From: Nomia melanderi
Taxonomy: Eukaryota; Arthropoda; Insecta; Hymenoptera; Halictidae
Reading direction: 5' to 3'
Length of the DNA: 64,000 nt
NCBI RefSeq assembly: GCF_051020985.1
Contig: NW_027475133.1
Span: 2,170,001-2,234,000 of the forward strand
A program made the position numbers and the translations under genes. The notes beneath the pieces were generated by a model. It did not search any database. It had not been told where the DNA came from and saw only the letters and a program-made list of their open reading frames with translations. This document shows, piece by piece, positions 23,713 through 37,290 of the stretch. Every line of letters begins with the position of its first letter. Within the stretch, counting starts at the first letter, position 1.

Positions 23713-24835
23713 GATAGCGCAATAAACCAAAGTGAATTATCTGCAGGAGGCCTTGGCGCATGCATCTGTGCAGCGGGAACGACCTCGGACCACCAGGGGC
23801 CAAGAAAACCACCGTCTCATGGCGCCGGACACTCAGGGTCAGGGAAAAATCCAATATATATCTGGTGATATCTCGGGTGCTATTAGAGATAGCGCAATAA
23901 ATCAAAGTGCATTGTCTATAGGAGGCCCTGGCGCATGAATCTGTGCAGCGGGAACGACCTCGGAACACCAGGGACCGAGAAAACCACCGTCTCATGGGGC
24001 CGGACACTCAGGGTCAGTGAAAAATCCAATATATATCTGGTGATATCTCGGGTGCTATTACAGATATCGCAATAAACCAAAGTGCACTGTCTGTAGGAGG
24101 CCCTGGCGCATGAATCTGGGCAGCGGGAACGACCTCGGACCACCAGGGGCCGAGAAAACCACCGTCTCATGGGTCCGGACACTCAGGGTCAGGGGAAAAT
24201 CCAATATATATCTGGTGATATCTCGGGTGATATTAGAGATAGCGCAATAAACCAAAGTGAATTATCTGAAGGAGGCCCTGGCGCATGCATCTGTGCAGCG
24301 GGAACGACCTCGGACCACCAGGGGCCAAGAAAACCACCGTCTCATGGCGCCGGACACTCAGGGTCAGGGAAAAATCCAATATATATCTGGTGATATCTCG
24401 TGTGCTATTTGAGATAGCGCAATAAATCAAAGTGCATTGTCTGTAGGAGGCCCAGGCGCATGAATCTGGCCAGCGGGAACGACCTCGGACCACCATGGGC
24501 CGCGAAAACCACAGTCTCATGGGGCCGGACACTCAGGGTCAGGGGAAAATCCAATATATATCTGGTGATATCTCGGGTGCTATTACAGATAGCGCAATAA
24601 ACCAAAGTGCATTGTCTGTAGGAGGCCCTTGCGAATGATTCTGTGCCGCAGAAACGACCTCGGACCACCAGTGGCCGAGAAAATTACAGATATTCGGAAT
24701 CCCTAACCCAAGGTCATGTAAAAATCCAGCAAATATCTGGTGATATCTCGGATGCTATTAGAGATAGCGCAATAAACCAAAGTGCATTGTCTGTAGGAGG
24801 CCCTGGCGAATGAATCTGGTCAGCGGGAACGACCT
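23713..24835. repeat. Zone 4 segment 2, copy 2
   Basis: Second copy of 19689-20811. It lies about 500 bp further from segment 1 copy 2 than in the original order because a third partial copy of segment 1 (about 23237-23710) is inserted between them. Confidence 0.87.
24621..24795 (+). repeat. C2 variant monomer 11
   Basis: Duplicate of the monomer at 20597 (offset 4024), sharing CCCTAACCC and CAGCAAATATC. Confidence 0.9.
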
Positions 24836-25670
24836 AGGACCACCAGGGGCCGAGAAAACCACCGACTCACGGGGCCGGACACTCAGGGTCAGGGGAAAAT
24901 CCAATATATATCTGGTGATATCTCGCGTGCTAGTAGAGATAGCGCAATAAACCAAAGTGAATTATCTGCAGGAGGCCCTGGCGCGAGCATCTGTGCAGCG
25001 GGAACGACCTCGGACCACCAGGGGCCACGAAAACCACCGTCTCATGGCGCCGGACACTCAGGGTCAGGGAAAAATCCAATATATATCTGGTGATATCTCG
25101 GGTGCTATTAGAGATAGCGCACTAAATCAAAGTGCATTGTCTGTAGGAGGCCCAGGCGCATGAATCTGGCCAGCGGGAACGACCTCGGACCACCAGGGGC
25201 CGAGAAAACCACAGTCTCATGGAGCCGGACACTCAGGGTCAGGGAAAAATCCAATATATATCTGGTGATATCTCGGGTGCTATTACAGATAGCCCAATAA
25301 ATCAAAGTGCATTGTCGGTAGGAGGCCCTGGTGCATGAATCTGTGCAGCGGGAACGACCTCAGACCACCAGGGGCCGGGAAAACCACAGTATCATGGGGC
25401 CGGACACTCAGGGTCAGGGGAAAATCCAATATATATCTGGTGATATCTCGGGTGCTATTAGAGATAGCGCAATAAACCAAAGTGAATTATCTGCAGGAGG
25501 CCCTGGCGCATGCATCTGTGCAGCGGGAACGACCTCGGACCACCAGGGGCCAAGAAAACCACCGTCTCATGGCGCCGGACACTCAGGGTCAGGGGAAAAT
25601 CCAATATATATTTGGTGATATCTCGGGTGCTATTACAGATAGCTTAATAAATCAAAGTGCATTGTCTCTA

Positions 25671-25845
25671 GGAGGCCCAGGCGAATGAATCTGTGCAGCG
25701 GTAACGACCTCGGACCACCAGGGGCCGAGAAAATTATAGATATTCGGAATCCGTCACCCAAGGTCATGTAAAAATCCAGCATATATCTGGTGATATCTCG
25801 GGTGCTATTACAGATAGCGCAATAAATCAAAGTGCATTGTCTATA
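25671..25845 (+). repeat. C2 variant monomer 12, last in window
   Basis: C2 core with ATTATAGATATTC and GCAGCGGTAACG. No C-type monomer is seen in the remaining 38 kb. Confidence 0.9.
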
Positions 25846-27222
25846 GGAGGCCCTGGCGCATGAATCTGTGCAGCGGGAACGACCTCGGAACACCAGGGAC
25901 CGAGAAAACCACCGTCTCATGGGGCCGGACACTCGGGGTCAGTGAAATATCCAATATATATGTGTTGATATCTCGGGTGCTATTAGAGATAGCGCAATAA
26001 ACCATAGTGAATTATCTGCAGGAGGCCCTGGCGCATGAATCTGTACAACGGGAGCGACCTCGGACCACCAGGGGCCGAGAAAACCACAGTCTCATGGGGC
26101 CGGACACTCAGGGTCAGGGGAAAATCCAATATAGATCTGGTGATATCTCGGGTGCCATTACAGAAAGCGCAATAAACCAAAGTGAATTATCTGCAGGAGG
26201 CCCTGGCGCATGAATCTGTGCAGCGGGAACGACCTCGGAACACCAGGGACCGAGAAAACCACCGCCTCATGGGGCCGGTCACTCAGGGTCAGTGAAAAAT
26301 CCAATATATATCTGCTGATATCTCGGGTGCTATTACAGATAGCGCAATAAATCAAAGTGCATTGTCTGTAGGAGGCCCTGGCGCATGAATCTGTGCAGCG
26401 GGAACGACCTCGGACCACCAGGGGCCGAAAAAACCACTGTCTCATGGGGCCGGACACTCTGTGGCAGGGGAAAATCCAATATATATCTGGTGATATCACG
26501 GCTGCTATTACAGATAGCGCAATAAATCAAAGTGCATTGTCTGTAGGAGGCCCTGGCGCATGAATCTGTGCAGCGGGAACGACCTCGGAACACCAGGGAC
26601 CGAGAAAACCACCGTCTCATGGGGCCGGACACTCAGGGTCAGGGAAAAATCCAATATATATCTGGTGATATCTCGGGTCCTATTACAGATAGCGCAATAA
26701 ATCAAAGTGCATTACCTGTAGGAGGCCCTGGCGCATGAATCTGTGCAGCGGGAACGTCCTCGGACCTCCAGGGGCCGAGAAAACCACAGTCTCATGGGGC
26801 CGGACACTCAGGGTCAGGGGAAAATCCAATATAGATCTGGTAATATCTCGGGTGCTATTACAGATACCGCAATAAATCAAAGTGCATTGTCTGTAGGAGA
26901 CCCTGGCGCATGAACCTGTGCAGCGGGAACGACCTCGGACCACCAGGGGCCGAGAAAACCACAGTCTCATGGGGCCGGACACTCAGGGTCAGGGGAAAAT
27001 CCAATATATATCTGGTGATATCTCGGGTGCTATTAGAGATAGCGCAATAAATCAAAGTGCATTGTCTGTAGGAGGCCCTGGGGCATGAATCTGTGCAGCG
27101 GGAACGACCTCGGAACACCAGGGGCCGAGAAAACCGCCGTCACATGGGGCAGGACACTCAGGGTCAGTGAAAAATCCAATATATATATGGTGATATCTCG
27201 GGTGCTATTACAGATACCGCAA

Positions 27223-27840
27223 TAAATCAAAGTGCATTGTCTGTAGGAGACCCTGGCGCATGATTCTGTGCAGCGGGAACGACCTCGGACCACCAGGGGC
27301 CGAGAAAACGACCTTCTCATGGGGCCGGACACACAGGGTCAGGGAAAAATCCAATATATATCTGGTGATATCTCGGGTGCTATTACAGATAGCGCAATAA
27401 ATCAAAGTGCATTGTCTGTAGGAGGCCCCGGCGCATGAACCTGTGCAGCGGGAACGTCCTCGGACCTCCAGGGGCCGAGACAACGACCGTCTCATGGGGC
27501 CGGACACTCAGGGTCAGGGTAAAATCCAATATATATCTGGTGATATCTCGGGTGCTATTACAGATAGCGCAATAAATCAAAGTGCATTGTCTGTAGGAGG
27601 CCCTGGCGCATGAATCTGTGCAGCGGGAACGACCTCGGACGACCAGGGGCCGAGAAAACCACAGTCTCATAGGGCCGGACACTCAGGGTCAGGGGAAAAT
27701 CCAATATATATCTGGTGATATATCGGGTGCTATTACAGATAGCGCAATAAATCAAAGTGCATTGTCTGTAGGAGGCCCTGGCGCATGAATCTGTGCAGCG
27801 GGAACGACCTCGGACCACCAGGGGCCGAGAAAACGACCGT
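27223..27840. repeat. 8-monomer-offset duplication, copy 1
   Basis: Matches 28622-29239 at an offset of 1399 bp (eight monomers less one base, the base lost at about 28001). Shared marks are GATTCTGTGC, ACGACCTTCTC with GGACACACAGG, ACGTCCTCGGACCTCC and GATATATCGGG. Differences near 27621 show later change. Confidence 0.82.
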
Positions 27841-30639
27841 CTCATGGGGCCGGACGCTCAGGGTCAGTGAAAAATCCAATATATATCTGGTGATATCTCG
27901 GCTGCTATTACAGATAGCGCAATAAATCAAAGTGCATTGTCTGTAGGAGGCCCTGGCGCATGAATCTGTGCAGCGGGAACGACCTCGGAGCACCAGGGGC
28001 GAGACAACCACCTTCTCATGGGGCCGGACACTCAGGGTCAGGGAAAAATCCAATATATATCTGGTGATATCTCGGGTCCTATTACAGATAGCGCAATAAA
28101 TCAAAGTGCACTGTCCGTAGGAGACCCTGGCGCATGAACCTGTGCAGCGGGAACGACCTCGGACCACCAGGGGCCGAGAAAACGACCGTCTCATGGGGCC
28201 GGACTCTCAGGGTCAGTGGAAAATCCAATATATATATGGTGATATCTCGGGTGCGATTACAGATAGCGCAATAAACCAAAGTGCATTGTCTGTAGGAGGC
28301 CCTGGCGCATGAACCTGTGCAGCGGGAACGACCTCGGACGACCAGGGGCCGAGAAAACCACAGTCTCATGGGGCCGGACACTCAGGGTCAGGGGAAAATC
28401 CAATATATATCTGGTGATATCTCGGGTGCTATTAGAGATAGCGCAATAAACCAAAGTGAATTATCTGCAGGAGGCCCTGGCGCATGAATCTGTGCAACGG
28501 GAGCGACCTCGGACCACCAGGGGCCGAGAAAACCACAGTCTCATGGGGCCGGACACTCAGGGTCAGGGGAAAATCCAATATATATCTGGTGATATCTCGG
28601 GTGCTATTAGAGATAGCGCAATAAATCAAAGTGCATTGTCTGTAGGAGACCCTGGCGCATGATTCTGTGCAGCGGGAACGGCCTCGGACCACCAGGGGCC
28701 GAGAAAACGACCTTCTCATGGGGCCGGACACACAGGGTCAGGGAAAAATCCAATATATATCTGGTGATATCTCGGGTGCTATTACAGATAGCGCAATAAA
28801 TCAAAGTGCATTGTCTGTAGGAGGCCCCGGCGCATGAACCTGTGCAGCGGGAACGTCCTCGGACCTCCAGGGGCCGAGACAACGACCGTCTCATGGGGCC
28901 GGACACTCAGGGTCAGGGTAAAATCCAATATATATCTGGTGATATCTCGGGTGCTATTACAGATAGCGCAATAAATCAAAGTGCATTGTCTGTAGGAGGC
29001 CCTGGCGCATGAATCTGTGCAACGGGAGCGACCTCGGACCACCAGGGGCCGAGAAAACCACAGTCTCATGGGGCCGGACACTCAGGGTCAGGGGAAAATC
29101 CAATATATATCTGGTGATATATCGGGTGCTATTACAGATAGCGCAATAAATCAAAGTGCATTGTCTGTAGGAGGCCCTGGCGCATGAATCTGTGCAGCGG
29201 GAACGACCTCGGACCACCAGGGGCCGAGAAAACGACCGTCTCATGGGGCAGGACACTCAGGGTCAGTGAAAAATCCAATATATATCTGGTGATATCTCGG
29301 GTGCTATTACAGATAGCGCAATAAATCAAAGTGCATTGTCTGTAGGAGGCCCTGGCGCATGTATCTGTGCAGCGGGAACGACCTCGGACGACCAGGGGCT
29401 GAGAAAACCACAGTCTCATGGGGCCGGACGCTCAGGGTCAGTGAAAAATCCAATATATATCTGGTGATATCTCGGGTGCTATTAGAGATAGCGCAATAAA
29501 CCAAAGTGAATTGTCTGCAGGAGGCCCTGGCGCATGAATCTGTGCAGCGGGAACGATCTCGGACCATCAGGGGCCGAGACATCCACCGTCTCATGGGGCC
29601 GGACACTCAGGGTCAGGGAAAAATCCAATATATATCTGGTGATATCTCGGGTGCTATTACAGATAGCGGAATAAATCAAAGTGCATTGTCAGTAGGAGGC
29701 CCTGGCGCATGAATCTGTGCAGCGGGAACGACCTCGGACCACCAGGGGCCGAGAAAACCACAGTCTCATGGGGCCGGACACTCAGGGTCAGGGGAAAATC
29801 CAATATATATCTGGTGATATCTCGGGTGCTATTACAGATAGAGCAATAAATCAAAGTGCATTGTCTGTAGGAGGCCCTGGCGCATGTATCTGTGCAGCGG
29901 GAACGACCTCGGACGACCAGGGGCTGAGAAAACCACAGTCTCATGGGGCCGGACACTCAGGGTCAGGGCAAAATCCAATATATATCTGGTGATATCTCGG
30001 GTGCTATTAGAGATAGCGCAATAAACCAAAGTGAATTATCTGCAGGAGGCCCTGGCGCATGAATCTGTGCAACGGGAGCGACCTCGGACCACCAGGGGCC
30101 GAGAAAACTACAGTCTCATGGGGCCGGACACTCAGGGTCAGGGGAAAATCCAATATATATCTGGTGATATCTCCGGGTGCTATTAGAGATAGCGCAATAA
30201 ATCAAAGTGCATTGTCTGTAGGAGGCCCTGGCGCATGAACCTGTGCAGCGGGAACGTTCTCGGACCACCAGGGGCCGAGAAAACGACCGTCTCATGGGGC
30301 CGGACGCTCAGGGTCAGTGAAAAATCCAATATATATCTGGTGATATCTCGGGTGCTATTAGAGATAGCGCAATAAACCAAAGTGAATTATCTGCAGGAGG
30401 CCCTGGCGCATGAATCTATGCAACGGGAACGACCTCGGACCACCAGGGGCCGAGAAAACCACAGTCTCATGGGGCCGGATACTCAGGGTCAGGGGAAAAT
30501 CCAATATAGATCTGGTGATATCTCGGGTGCTATTACAGATAGCGCAATAAATCATAGTGCATTGTCTGTAGGAGGCCCTGGCGCATGAATCTGGCCAGCG
30601 GGAACGACCTCGGACCACCAGCGGCCGAGAAAACCACCG

Positions 30640-31175
30640 TCTCATGGGGCCGGACACTCAGGGTCAGGGGAAAATCCAATATATATCTGGTGATATCTCG
30701 GGTGCTATTAGAGATATCGCAATAAACCAAGGTGAATTATCTGCAGGAGGCCCTGGCGCATGAATCTGTGCAACGGGAACGACCTCGGACCACCAGGGGC
30801 CGAGAAAACGACAGTCTCAAGGGGCCGGACACTCAGGGTCAGGGGAAAATCCAATATATATCTGGTGATATCTCGGGTGCTATTACAGATAGCGCAATAA
30901 ATCAAAGTGCATTGTCTGTAGGAGGCCCTGGCGCATAAATGTGGCCAGCGGGAACGACCTCGGACCATCAGGGGCCGAGAAAACCACCGTCTCATGGGGC
31001 CGGACACTCAGGGTCAGGGGAAAATCCAATATTTATCTGGTGATATCTTGGGTGCTATTACAGATAGCGCAATAAATCAAAGTGCATTGTCTGTAGGAGG
31101 CCCTGGCGCATGAATCTGTGCAGCGGGAACGACCTCGGAACACCAGGGGCCGAGAAAACCACCGTCACATGGGGC
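30640..31175. repeat. Triplicated segment, copy 1
   Basis: Contains GAGATATCGC, AACCAAGGTG, CTCAAGGGGCC, GCGCATAAATG and GATATCTTGGG in that order. It recurs at about 32215-32750 (offset 1575, nine monomers) and 34663-35198 (a further 2448, fourteen monomers less two bases). Part of it recurs near 37.9-38.3 kb. Copies 2 and 3 share longer flanks with each other than with copy 1. Confidence 0.85.
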
Positions 31176-33020
31176 AGGACACTCAGGGTCAGTGAAAAAT
31201 CCAATATATATATGGTGATATCTCGGGTGCTATTACAGATACCGCAATAAACCAAAGTGAATTATCTGCAGGAGGCCCTGGCGCATGAATCTGTGCAACG
31301 GGAACGACCTCGGACCACCAGGGGCCGAGAAAACCACCGTCTCATGGGGCAGGACACTCAGGGTCAGTGAAAAATCCAATATATATCTGGTGATATCTCG
31401 GGTGCTATTACAGATAGCACAATAAATCAAAGTGCACTGTCCGTAGAAGTCCCTGGCGCATGAACCTGTGCAGCGGGAACGACCTCGGACCACCAGGGGC
31501 CTTGAAAACGACCGTCTCATGGGGCCGGACGCTCAGGGTCAGTGAAAAATCCAATATATATCTGGTGATATCTCGGGTGCTATTACAGATAGCGCAATAA
31601 ATCAAAGTGCATTGTCTGTAGGAGGCACTGGCGCATGAACCTGTGCAGCGGCAACGACCTCGGACCGCCAGGGGCCGAGAAAACCACAGTCTCATGGGAC
31701 CGGACACTCAGGGTCAGGGGAAAATCCAATATATATCTGGAGATATCTCGGGTGGTATTAGAGATAGCGCAATAAACCAAAGTGAATTATCTGCAGGAGG
31801 CCCTGGCGCATGAATCTGTGCATCGGGAACGACCTCGGACCACAAGGGGCCGAGAAAACCACAGTCTCATGGGGCCGGACACTCAGGGTCAGGGGAAAAT
31901 CCAATATAGATCTGGTGATATCTCGGGTGCTATTACAGATGGCGCAATAAATCAAAGTGCATTGTCTGTAGGAGGCCCTGGCGCATGAATCTGTGCAGCG
32001 GGAACGACCTCGGACCACCAGAGGCCGAGACAACCACCGTCTCATGGAGCCGGACACTCAGGGTCGGGGAAAAATCCAATATATATCCGGTGATATCTCG
32101 GGTGCTATTACAGATAGCGCAATAAATCAAAGTGCATTGTCTGTAGGAGGCCCTGGCGCATGAATCTGTGCAGCGGGAACGACCTCGGACCACCAGGGGC
32201 CGAGAAAACCACAGTCTCATGGGGCCGGACACTCAGGGTCAGGGGAAAATCCAATATATATCTGGTGATATCTCGGGTGCTATTAGAGATATCGCAATAA
32301 ACCAAGGTGAATTATCTGCAGGAGGCCCTGGCGCATGAATCTGTGCAACGGGAACGACCTCGGACCACCAGGGGCCGAGAAAACGACAGTCTCAAGGGGC
32401 CGGACACTCAGGGTCAGGGGAAAATCCAATATATATCTGGTGATATCTCGGGTGCTATTACAGATAGCGCAATAAATCAAAGTGCATTGTCTGTAGGAGG
32501 CCCTGGCGCATAAATGTGGCCAGCGGGAACGACCTCGGACCATCAGGGGCCGAGAAAACCACCGTCTCATGGGGCCGGACACTCAGGGTCAGGGGAAAAT
32601 CCAATATTTATCTGGTGATATCTTGGGTGCTATTACAGATAGCGCAATAAATCAAAGTGCATTGTCTGTAGGAGGCCCTGGCGCATGAATCTGTGCAGCG
32701 GGAACGACCTCGGAACACCAGGGGCCGAGAAAACCACCGTCACATGGGGCCGGACACTCAGGGTCAGGGTAAAATCCAATATATATCTGGTGATATCTCG
32801 GGTGCTATTACAGATAGCGCAATAAATCAAAGTGCATTGTCTGTAGGAGGCCCTGGCGCATGAATCTGTGCAGCGGGAACGACCTCGGACCACCAGGGTC
32901 CGAGAAAACCACCGTCTCATGGGGCCGCACACTCAGGGTCAGAGTAAAATCCAATATATACCTGGTGATATCTCGGGTGCTATTACAGATAGCGCAATAA
33001 ATCAAAGTGCATTGTCTGTA

Positions 33021-33193
33021 GGAGGCCCTGGCGCATGAATCTGTACAGCGGGAACGACCTCGGAACACCAGGGGCCGAGAAAACCACAGTCTCATTGGGC
33101 CGGACACTCAGGGTCAGGGAAAATCCAATATATATCTGGTGATATCTCGGTTGCTATTACAGATAGCGAGTTAATCAAAGTGCATTACCTGTA
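33021..33193 (+). repeat. Shortest monomer, 173 bp
   Basis: Two single-base losses in one unit: GTCAGGGAAAATCC for GTCAGGGGAAAATCC, and a degraded TAGCGAGTTAATC where TAGCGCAATAAATC is expected. This removes half of the 144-150 dyad arm. It explains why copies 2 and 3 of the triplicated segment are two bases closer than a whole number of monomers. Confidence 0.85.
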
Positions 33194-33339
33194 GGAGGCC
33201 CTGGCGCATGTATCTGTGCAGCGGGAACGTCCTCGGACCTCCAGGGGCCGAGACACCGACCGTCTCATGGGGCCGGACACTCAGGGTCAGGGTAAAATCC
33301 AATACATATCTGGTGATATCTCGGGTGCTATTACAGATA

Positions 33340-33970
33340 GCCCAATAAATCAAAGTGCATTGTCTGTAGGAGGCCCTGGCGCATGAATCTGTGCAGCGGG
33401 AACGACCTCGGACGACCAGGGGCCGAGAAAACCACAGTCTCATGGGGCCGGACACTCAGGGTCAGGGGAAAATCCAATATATATCTGGTGATATCTCGGG
33501 TGCTATTAGAGATAGCGCAATAAACCAAAGTGAATTATCTGCAGGAGGCCCTGGCGCATGAATCTGTGCAACGGGAACGACCTCGGACCAACAGGGGCCG
33601 AGAAAACCACAGTCTCATGGGGCCGGACACTCAGGGTCAGGGGAAAATCCAATATATATCTGGTGATATCTCGGGTGCTATTACAGATAGAGCAATAAAT
33701 CAAAGTGCATTGTCTGTAGGAGACGCTGGCGCATGAACCTGTGCAGCGGGAACGTTCTCGGACCACCAGGGGCCGAGAAAACGACCGTCTCATCGGGCCG
33801 GACGCTCAGGGTCAGTGAAAAATACAATATATATCTGGTGATATCTCGGGTGCCATTAGAGATAGCGCAATAAACCGAAGTGAATTATCTGCAGGAGGCC
33901 CTGGCGCATGAATCTGTGCAACGGGAACGACCTCGGACCACCAGGGGCCGAGAAAACCGCAGTCTCATGG
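33340..33970. repeat. 12-monomer-offset duplication, copy 1
   Basis: Matches about 35440-36070 at exactly 2100 bp. Shared marks: GACGACCAGG, GAGACGCTGG, CTCATCGGGCC, AAAAATACAATAT, GGTGCCATTAGAG and AACCGAAGTG. Confidence 0.83.
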
Positions 33971-36039
33971 GGCCGGTCACTCAGGGTCAGGGGAATATCC
34001 AATATATATCTGGTGATATCTCGGGCGCTATTAGAGATAGCGCAATAAATCAAAGTGCATTGTCTGTAGGAAGCCCTGGCGCATGAATCTGTGCAGCGGG
34101 AACGACCTCGGAACACCAGGGGCCGAGAAAACCACCGTCTCATGGGGCAGGACACTCAGGGTCAGTGAAAAATCCAATATATATGTGGTGATATCTCGGG
34201 TGCTATTACAGAGAGCGCAATAAATCATAGTGCATTGTCTGTAGGAGGCCCTGGCGCATGAATCTGGCCAGCGGGAACGACCTCGGACCACCAGCGGCCG
34301 AGAAAACCACCGTCTCATGGGGCCGGACACTCAGGGTCGGGGAAAAATCCAATATACATCTGGTGATATCTCGGGTGCTATTAGAGATAGCGCAATAAAC
34401 CAAGGTGAATTATCTGCAGGAGGCCCTGGCGCATGAATCTGTGCAACGGGAACGACCCCGGACCACCAGGGGCCGAGAAAACGACAGTCTCAAGGGGTCG
34501 GACACTCAGGGTCGGGGAAAAAACCAATATATATCCGGTGATATCTCGGGTGCTATTACAGATAGCGCAATAAATCAAAGTGCATTGTCTGTAGGAGGCC
34601 CTGGCGCATGAATCTGTGCAGCGGGAACGACCTCGGACCACCAGGGGCCGAGAAAACCACAGTCTCATGGGGCCGGACACTCAGGGTCAGGGGAAAATCC
34701 AATATATATCTGGTGATATCTCGGGTGCTATTAGAGATATCGCAATAAACCAAGGTGAGTTATCTGCAGGAGGCCCTGGCGCATGAATCTGTGCAACGGG
34801 AACGACCTCGGACCACCAGGGGCCGAGAAAACGACAGTCTCAAGGGGCCGGACACTCAGGGTCAGGGGAAAATCCAATATATATCTGGTGATATCTCGGG
34901 TGCTATTACAGATAGCGCAATAAATCAAAGTGCATTGTCTGTAGGAGGCCCTGGCGCATAAATGTGGCCAGCGGGAACGACCTCGGACCATCAGGGGCCG
35001 AGAAAACCACCGTCTCATGGGGCCGGACACTCAGGGTCAGGGGAAAATCCAATATTTATCTGGTGATATCTTGGGTGCTATTACAGATAGCGCAATAAAT
35101 CAAAGTGCATTGTCTGTAGGAGGCCCTGGCGCATGAATCTGTGCAGCGGGAACGACCTCGGAACACCAGGGGCCGAGAAAACCACCGTCACATGGGGCCG
35201 GACACTCAGGGTCAGGGTAAAATCCAATATATATCTGGTGATATCTCGGGTGCTATTACAGATAGCGCAATAAATCAAAGTGCATTGTCTGTAGGAGGCC
35301 CTGGCGCATGAATCTGTACAGCGGGAACGACCTCGGAACACCAGGGGCCGAGAAAACGACCGTCTCATCGGGCCGGACGCTCAGGGTCAGTGAAAAATAC
35401 AATATATATCTGGTGATATCTCGGGTGCCATTAGAGATAGCGCAATAAATCAAAGTGCATTGTCTGTAGGAGGCCCTGGCGCATGAATCTGTGCAGCGGG
35501 AACGACCTCGGACGACCAGGGGCCGAGAAAACCACAGTCTCATGGGGCCGGACACTCAGGGTCAGGGGAAAATCCAATATATATCTGGTGATATCTCGGG
35601 TGCTATTAGAGATAGCGCAATAAACCAAAGTGAATTATCTGCAGGAGGCCCTGGCGCATGAATCTGTGCAACGGGAACGACCTCGGACCACCAGGGGCCG
35701 AGAAAACCACAGTCTCATGGGGCCGGACACTCAGGGTCAGGGGAAAATCCAATATATATCTGGTGATATCTCGGGTGCTATTACAGATAGAGCAATAAAT
35801 CAAAGTGCATTGTCTGTAGGAGACGCTGGCGCATGAACCTGTGCAGCGGGAAAGTTCTCGGACCACCAGGGGCCGAGAAAACGACCGTCTCATCGGGCCG
35901 GACGCTCAGGGTCAGTGAAAAATACAATATATATCTGGTGATATCTCGGGTGCCATTAGAGATAGCGCAATAAACCGAAGTGAATTATCTGCAGGAGGCC
36001 CTGGCGCATGAATCTGTGCAACGGGAACGACCTCGGACC

Positions 36040-37290
36040 ACCAGGGGCCGAGAAAACCGCAGTCTCATGGGGCCGGACACTCAGGGTCAGGGGAAAATCC
36101 AATATATATCTGGTGATATCTCGGGCGCTATTAGAGATAGCGCAATAAGCCAAAGGGAATTATCTGCAGGAGGCCCTGGCGCATGCATCAGTGCAGCGGG
36201 AACGACCTAGGACCACCAGGGGCCCAGAAAACCACAGTCTCATGGGGCCGGACACTCAGGGTCAGGGGAAAATCCAATATATATCTGGTGATATCTCGGG
36301 TGCTATTAGAGATAGCGCAATAAATCAAAGTGCATTGTCTGTAGGAGGCCCTGGCGCATGAATCTGTGCAGCGGGAACGACCTCGGAACACCAGGGGCCG
36401 AGAAAACCACCGTCTCATGGGGCAGGACACTCAGGGTCAGTGAAAAATCCAATATATATCTGGTGATATCTCGGGTGCTATTACAGATAGCGCAATAAAT
36501 CAAAGTGCATTGTCTGTAGGAGACGCTGGCGCATGAACCTGTGCAGCGGGAACGTTCTCGGACCACCAGGGGCCGAGAAAACGACCGTCTCATGGGGCCG
36601 GACGCTCAGGGTCAGTGAAAAATCCAATATATATCTGGTGATATCTCGGGTGCTATTAGAGATAGCGCAATAAACCAAAGTGAATTATCTGCAGGAGGCC
36701 CTGGCGCATGAATCTGTGCAACGGGAACGACCTCGGACCACCAGGGGCCGAGAAAACCACAGTCTCATGGGGCCGGATACTCAGGGTCAGGGGAAAATCC
36801 AATATAGATCTGGTGATATCTCGGGCGCTATTACAGATAGCGCAATAAATCATAGTGCATTGTCTGTAGGAGGCCCTGGCGCATGAATCTGGCCAGCGGG
36901 AACGACCTCGGACCACCAGCGGCCGAGAAAACCACCGTCTCATGGGGCCGGACACTCAGGGTCGGGGAAAAATCCAATATATATCTGGTGATATCTCGGG
37001 TGCTATTAGAGATAGCGCAATAAACCAAAGTGAATTGTCTACAGGAGGCCCTGGCGCATGAATCTGTGCAGCGGGAACGACCTCGGACCACCAGGGGCAG
37101 AGAAAACCGCAGTCTCATGGGGCCGGACACTCAGGGTCAGGGAAAAATCCAATATATATCTGGTGATATCTCGGGCGCTATTAGAGATAGCGCAATAAAT
37201 CAAAGTGCATTGTCTGTAGGAAGCCCTGGCGCATGAATCTGTGCAGCGGGAACGACCTCGGAACACCAGGGGCCGAGAAAACCACCGTCT
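36040..37290. repeat. Long-range duplication, copy 1 (86 monomers apart)
   Basis: About 1.25 kb matching 51090-52340 at exactly 15050 bp (86 monomers). The shared order is GCATCAGTGC, GGGGCAGGACAC, GAGACGCTGG, AACGTTCTCGG, GGATACTCAGG, ATAGATCTGG, AATCATAGTGC, GGCCAGCGGG and CCAGCGGCC. Only scattered single differences were seen (for example GGCCCAGAAA for GGCCGAGAAA). Confidence 0.83.

Larger units (their letters stand above)
18005..25845 (+). repeat. Zone 4: mosaic duplication block
   Basis: Marked by monomers with GCCAAGAAAACC and CATGGCGCCGG (GGCGCC) and by the marker TTGTCGGTAGG near 18140, 21640, 23565 and 25315. The spacings between those four are 3499, 1924 and 1750 bp (20, 11 and 10 monomers). 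The block consists of kilobase copies in the order segment 1, segment 2, segment 1 copy, partial segment 1 copy, segment 2 copy. The last C2 monomer ends the zone. Confidence 0.8.

Noticed and set aside
4501..25845. C cores as inserted mobile elements or SINE fragments
   Set aside because: The core replaces an equal length of monomer without gaps, with no target-site duplication, poly-A tail or terminal repeat. It aligns colinearly with the consensus at about two thirds identity.
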